Below, one piece after another: positions 61,415 through 64,000 of a stretch of 64,000 nucleotides of DNA (positions are counted from its first letter, which is position 1; each line of letters starts with the position of its first letter). This stretch comes from Campylobacter porcelli (GTDB lineage Bacteria; Campylobacterota; Campylobacteria; Campylobacterales; Campylobacteraceae). The stretch spans positions 62,001 through 126,000 of the forward strand of contig NZ_CP018789.1 of the NCBI RefSeq assembly GCF_002139855.1, written 5' to 3'. Under the pieces are notes generated by a model, which had not been told where the DNA came from, ran no database searches, and saw only the letters and a list, made by a program, of their open reading frames with translations. The position numbers and the translations under genes are program-made.

Positions 61415-61603
61415 ATGTGTAAATTTGAGAGAATTTTAAGAGTTATAGTAGGCATTTTGATAATAGCTGGAGTATGGTATTTCTATGCTAGTTGGTGGGC
61501 TTTGCTCGGTCTTGTGCCGCTTATAACTGGATTAGTAGGCTTTTGTCCTATATATAGGATATTAGGCAAACAAAGCTGCCCATTTAAGAAAAATAATCAA
61601 TAA
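61415..61603 (+). CDS. DUF2892-family small membrane protein
   Basis: A 62-residue protein with two spans: RILRVIVGILIIAGVWYFY and WALLGLVPLITGLVGF, followed by CPIYRILGKQSCPF. The pattern ERxLRxxxG ... GxVPLxTGxxGFCPxYxxLG is the DUF2892 (YgaP C-terminal-like) signature. The function is unknown. The ribosome site is AAGGAG. Confidence 0.85.
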   Translation: MCKFERILRVIVGILIIAGVWYFYASWWALLGLVPLITGLVGFCPIYRILGKQSCPFKKNNQ

Positions 61604-61607
61604 ATTT

Positions 61608-61641
61608 AAGATGGGCTAAGCTTCTAGATTTAGCCCATCTT
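61608..61641. terminator. Bidirectional hairpin terminator
   Basis: A 12-bp stem AAGATGGGCTAA / TTAGCCCATCTT with a 10-nt loop lies between two convergent genes and covers the last codons of the transporter ATPase gene. T-rich sequence follows on the minus strand. Confidence 0.7.
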
Positions 61642-62269
61642 TAGTCAAAAAATAGACCTTATCAACTACCTTATTTATAAACTCCTTATCGTGTGAAACG
61701 ATGATTTGAGCTATATCCAAACTCTCAAGGATATTTGCTACCTTTATTTGCATTTCATAATCAAGCGCAGTCGTTGGCTCATCAAGCAAAAGGATTTTAG
61801 GCTGAGCTATCAAAACTCCAGCTAAGGCTACAAGCTTCTTTTGACCGCCAGAGAGATAAAAAACTATCTCATTTTTAAGGTGTAAAATCCCAAGCTCACC
61901 AAGCATAAACTCAGCTCGTTTTCTAGCTTCATCATTGCTTGCCCCCTTTGCTAAAAGGCTAAAAGCCACATCTTCAATTACACTTGGAGCGATAAATTGA
62001 TCATCACTATTTTGAAATAAAAATCCAAGTAAATTTCTATATTTTCTAAAATCATCTAAGCTTTTCATAGGTTCGTGAAATATCTCCACGCTACCTTCTA
62101 AAGGCATTTTAAGACCGCCTATTATCTCAAGGAGAGTTGATTTGCCGCAGCCATTTTGACCTATTATGGCGATCTTTTCTTTATGAGAGAGATTTAAATT
62201 TAGATTTTCAAATAAAATTTTATCGCCAATTTTGGCTTTTACATTTTTCAAAGTTACAGAACAGCTCAA
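61616..62269 (-). CDS. cbiO: ECF nickel/cobalt transporter ATPase (CbiO/NikO)
   Basis: A 217-residue ABC ATPase. Walker A is GQNGCGKSTL, the signature LSGGQKKLVALAG, Walker B ILLLDEPTTALD and the H-loop IVSHDKEF. It is the last gene of a MLQO-type operon and overlaps the Q gene by 4 bp. Confidence 0.92.
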   Translation of the reverse strand: MSCSVTLKNVKAKIGDKILFENLNLNLSHKEKIAIIGQNGCGKSTLLEIIGGLKMPLEGSVEIFHEPMKSLDDFRKYRNLLGFLFQNSDDQFIAPSVIEDVAFSLLAKGASNDEARKRAEFMLGELGILHLKNEIVFYLSGGQKKLVALAGVLIAQPKILLLDEPTTALDYEMQIKVANILESLDIAQIIVSHDKEFINKVVDKVYFLTKDGLNLEA

Positions 62270-62919
62270 ATCAAAACTCCTTGTTTGAAAATTAGCGAGA
62301 TTAAGAGTAAAATTATAAGTAAAATATCATAAAATCCAAATTTTAAGCTATTTTCAAGCTTGTAAAATTTGCCATTAAATCCCCTTATTTGCATGGTTTT
62401 TTCTAGTATTTGTGATTTTTCAAACGCACCTAAAAATAGCATTGCGACCAAATTAGCATATGTTTGATAAGCAAAAATCGAGGTTGTATGGCTAAAATTT
62501 CTAGCCTTTAAAGTGCGTTTAAATTTATAAAAATCCATCTTCGCTATCTGTATAAATCTAATACAAAAATAAAATAGATAGCTGATCTTGCTCCCAAGAC
62601 CAAGGCGTGATATACCAAAAGCCATATCGTAAAAATCCATTTTATGAAATAGCAAAAGCCCAAATAAAATAATCAAATTCGAACGGATAAATATAAGCAG
62701 TGCTAAATGATAATTATCCGATAAAATCACGCTTAAAGCGACTAAAATTATAAATAAATTTAGAAAAAATAGCCGTTTTAAAATCTCAAAAAAATATCTA
62801 AATTTAATTAAGCTTAGAAAAATAATTGGCAACAAATGTGTCAAATAAATCTCCCCGCTAAGTGCTAGAAAAAAGCTAAAAATAAAAAAACAAAGTAGCG
62901 ATATGGATGGATTTATCAT
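62266..62919 (-). CDS. cbiQ: ECF transporter transmembrane protein (CbiQ/NikQ)
   Basis: A 217-residue membrane protein with about five spans. The coupling helix region has FKRTLKARNF and KTMQIRGFNG, the paired A-R-G/F motifs of ECF T-components. It couples the ATPase to the metal-specific M component. It overlaps both neighbours by 4 bp. Confidence 0.88.
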   Translation of the reverse strand: MINPSISLLCFFIFSFFLALSGEIYLTHLLPIIFLSLIKFRYFFEILKRLFFLNLFIILVALSVILSDNYHLALLIFIRSNLIILFGLLLFHKMDFYDMAFGISRLGLGSKISYLFYFCIRFIQIAKMDFYKFKRTLKARNFSHTTSIFAYQTYANLVAMLFLGAFEKSQILEKTMQIRGFNGKFYKLENSLKFGFYDILLIILLLISLIFKQGVLI

Positions 62920-63317
62920 CTTCTTTTTATAAAATACAAAAACCCAAAAAATATGATAATACCAGCTATAGAGCCAACTATTTTTAAAATATATATTAAA
63001 GTGCTATCTTCTTTGTTTTCTATGATCTCTTTATCTGTAGTAAATGTAATTTTCCTCTCATGAGCTAAAGATCCATCAACTAAAATCTCAAATTCATTTG
63101 CTAATAACTTAACTCTAGCGACTCCATTTTCATCTGTTGTGGTATTTTGTATTACTTTTTTATCTTTGATTATATCGACTCTGCAACCTTTACAAGGCGA
63201 ATTTCCATAAAAATAGCTTTTGATAACGACAAAATCACCATCAATATCAGCAAAAACCTTCAAAGAGTGAGCATTTAAAGTGGCGAAAAACAAGAGTATT
63301 AAAGCTATTGTTTTCAA
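62916..63317 (-). CDS. NikL-like exported component of the nickel ECF transporter
   Basis: A 133-residue protein. A signal peptide (MKTIALILLFFATLNA) is followed by an immunoglobulin-like domain of carboxypeptidase-regulatory type with CKGC (residues about 43-46), then a C-terminal membrane span (IVGSIAGIIIFFGFLYFI) and a basic end. Proteins of this layout between M and Q genes are the NikL accessory subunits, which argues for nickel rather than cobalt as the substrate. The CxxC could contact metal. Confidence 0.82.
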   Translation of the reverse strand: MKTIALILLFFATLNAHSLKVFADIDGDFVVIKSYFYGNSPCKGCRVDIIKDKKVIQNTTTDENGVARVKLLANEFEILVDGSLAHERKITFTTDKEIIENKEDSTLIYILKIVGSIAGIIIFFGFLYFIKRR

Positions 63318-63916
63318 TTTAATAACCCCCTATTTACCTTATAAATAAAGCCTATAGCAAACAAGCTTATTATACCTTCTACCATCATCAAAACCAAATT
63401 TGACGCTAAGGCAACACTAGCTATAGCATAAAATTCCTTACCATTTAAAACCAAAACACCGCTTAAAATCAGTGCTGAGCCTAAAAGCGAGATAAATCCT
63501 ACTAAAAACCAGCATATTGGTTGGTATATTTTTTGATATTTACACTCTTTTAGTGATAATTTTACAAAATACCTACCAAGTATCGACGGCAAGGCTAACA
63601 TAAGTAAATTTACCCCCAAAACGCTAATCCCACCATATCCAAAAAATAAAGCTTGAAGCAAAAGCCCAGCAAATATCGCAAGCAAGGCATTCACGCCTAA
63701 AAAAGCCCCAACTAAACCCCCTAATATCAAGTGTATCGAAGTAGGGCCAAGTGGAACATGAATAAAAGAAGCTATAAAAAATATCGCACTCATACAAGCG
63801 ATTTTAGGGATATCTTTGTAGTTTAATCTATACAAAAGATATACCACCAAAACCCCAGCTACAACGCTAGATGGGATTATGATTTCAGGCTTTAAAACGC
63901 CTTCGCTAATATGCAT
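63314..63916 (-). CDS. cbiM: ECF nickel/cobalt transporter substrate component (CbiM/NikM)
   Basis: A 200-residue membrane protein with seven predicted spans. The N-terminus MHISEGVL provides the metal-binding Met-His pair, and HVPLGPTSIHLILGG is the second conserved segment. It recognises the metal. Its ATG overlaps the stop of an upstream gene by 1 bp (TAATG), so the operon extends beyond the window. Confidence 0.92.
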   Translation of the reverse strand: MHISEGVLKPEIIIPSSVVAGVLVVYLLYRLNYKDIPKIACMSAIFFIASFIHVPLGPTSIHLILGGLVGAFLGVNALLAIFAGLLLQALFFGYGGISVLGVNLLMLALPSILGRYFVKLSLKECKYQKIYQPICWFLVGFISLLGSALILSGVLVLNGKEFYAIASVALASNLVLMMVEGIISLFAIGFIYKVNRGLLN

Positions 63917-64000
63917 TATTCATAATCCTTAGTCTCTACCCAAATTACCGCCCCAATCTCTACTGGATACTCTTTGCCATCTTTTTTGATCTTTTTATCA
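63916..64000 (-). CDS. 3' end of an upstream gene in the nickel transporter operon (partial)
   Basis: Only the last 27 codons are in the window, ending VEIGAVIWVETKDYE. Its stop codon overlaps the NikM-like start. Position suggests an accessory periplasmic protein such as a DUF4198 member, but too little sequence is visible to call it. Confidence 0.55.
   Translation of the reverse strand, partial: DKKIKKDGKEYPVEIGAVIWVETKDYE

Overview
The window is a chromosomal segment of a Campylobacter species. It is AT-rich and gene-dense, with short overlapping operons. Its neighbourhoods match Campylobacter: nifS-nifU beside a hemerythrin, aspA-dcuA, mobA-pldA next to an NFACT gene, murB-fliQ, and recA-eno followed by a cgpA-like glycoprotein. 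It also has a Campylobacter-type flagellin and homopolymeric G/C tracts. The species cannot be fixed from the sequence alone. No rRNA, tRNA, CRISPR array, prophage or transposase gene was seen.

Layout. 0-2.1 kb: a chemoreceptor. 2.3-3.45 kb: repeat block A. 3.46-7.70 kb: an eight-gene minus-strand operon with a P1B-type ATPase, a ferritin-like protein, HMA-like RxR modules and several small glycine-rich membrane proteins. It resembles the fez (ferrosome, intracellular iron organelle) clusters of other bacteria and is the most exciting locus here. 8.0-11.2 kb: a hypothetical gene, moeA and a YajR-like MFS transporter. 11.3-17.0 kb: pstSCAB with a PhoB/PhoR-type two-component system behind a PHO-box-like promoter. 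17.1-20.45 kb: one flagellin gene between repeat blocks B and C, with a C11 tract against its sigma-28 promoter. 20.6-23.9 kb: nifS, nifU, an unknown gene and a hemerythrin. 23.9-30.4 kb: a competence (cts) type II secretion-like operon. 30.5-32.3 kb: a split aerotaxis-like receptor whose PAS gene carries a G9 tract. 32.3-36.3 kb: dnaE, then repeat block D.

36.9-48.4 kb: dcuA, aspA, an AI-2E family permease, moaE/moaD, NFACT, leuC, mobA, pldA, murB, fliQ, mqnD and dapF. 48.45-53.4 kb: repeat block E, a G10 tract and a large autotransporter with an internally duplicated passenger. 53.5-58.4 kb: recA, eno, a FtsB-like gene, a cgpA-like gene, rnhB and an ATPase. 58.4-60.7 kb: a tandemly duplicated pair (small exported peptide plus EF-hand protein) of unknown function. 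61.0-64.0 kb: two small proteins and an ECF nickel/cobalt transporter running off the window end.

Three themes run through the window. The first is metal and iron handling: the fez-like operon, Fe-S assembly, hemerythrin, the nickel transporter and molybdenum cofactor genes. The second is variable surface and sensing functions, with homopolymer tracts at flagellin, the autotransporter and the PAS receptor. The third is a family of hairpin-rich non-coding composite repeats in five large intergenic regions, which border flagellin on both sides and precede the autotransporter.
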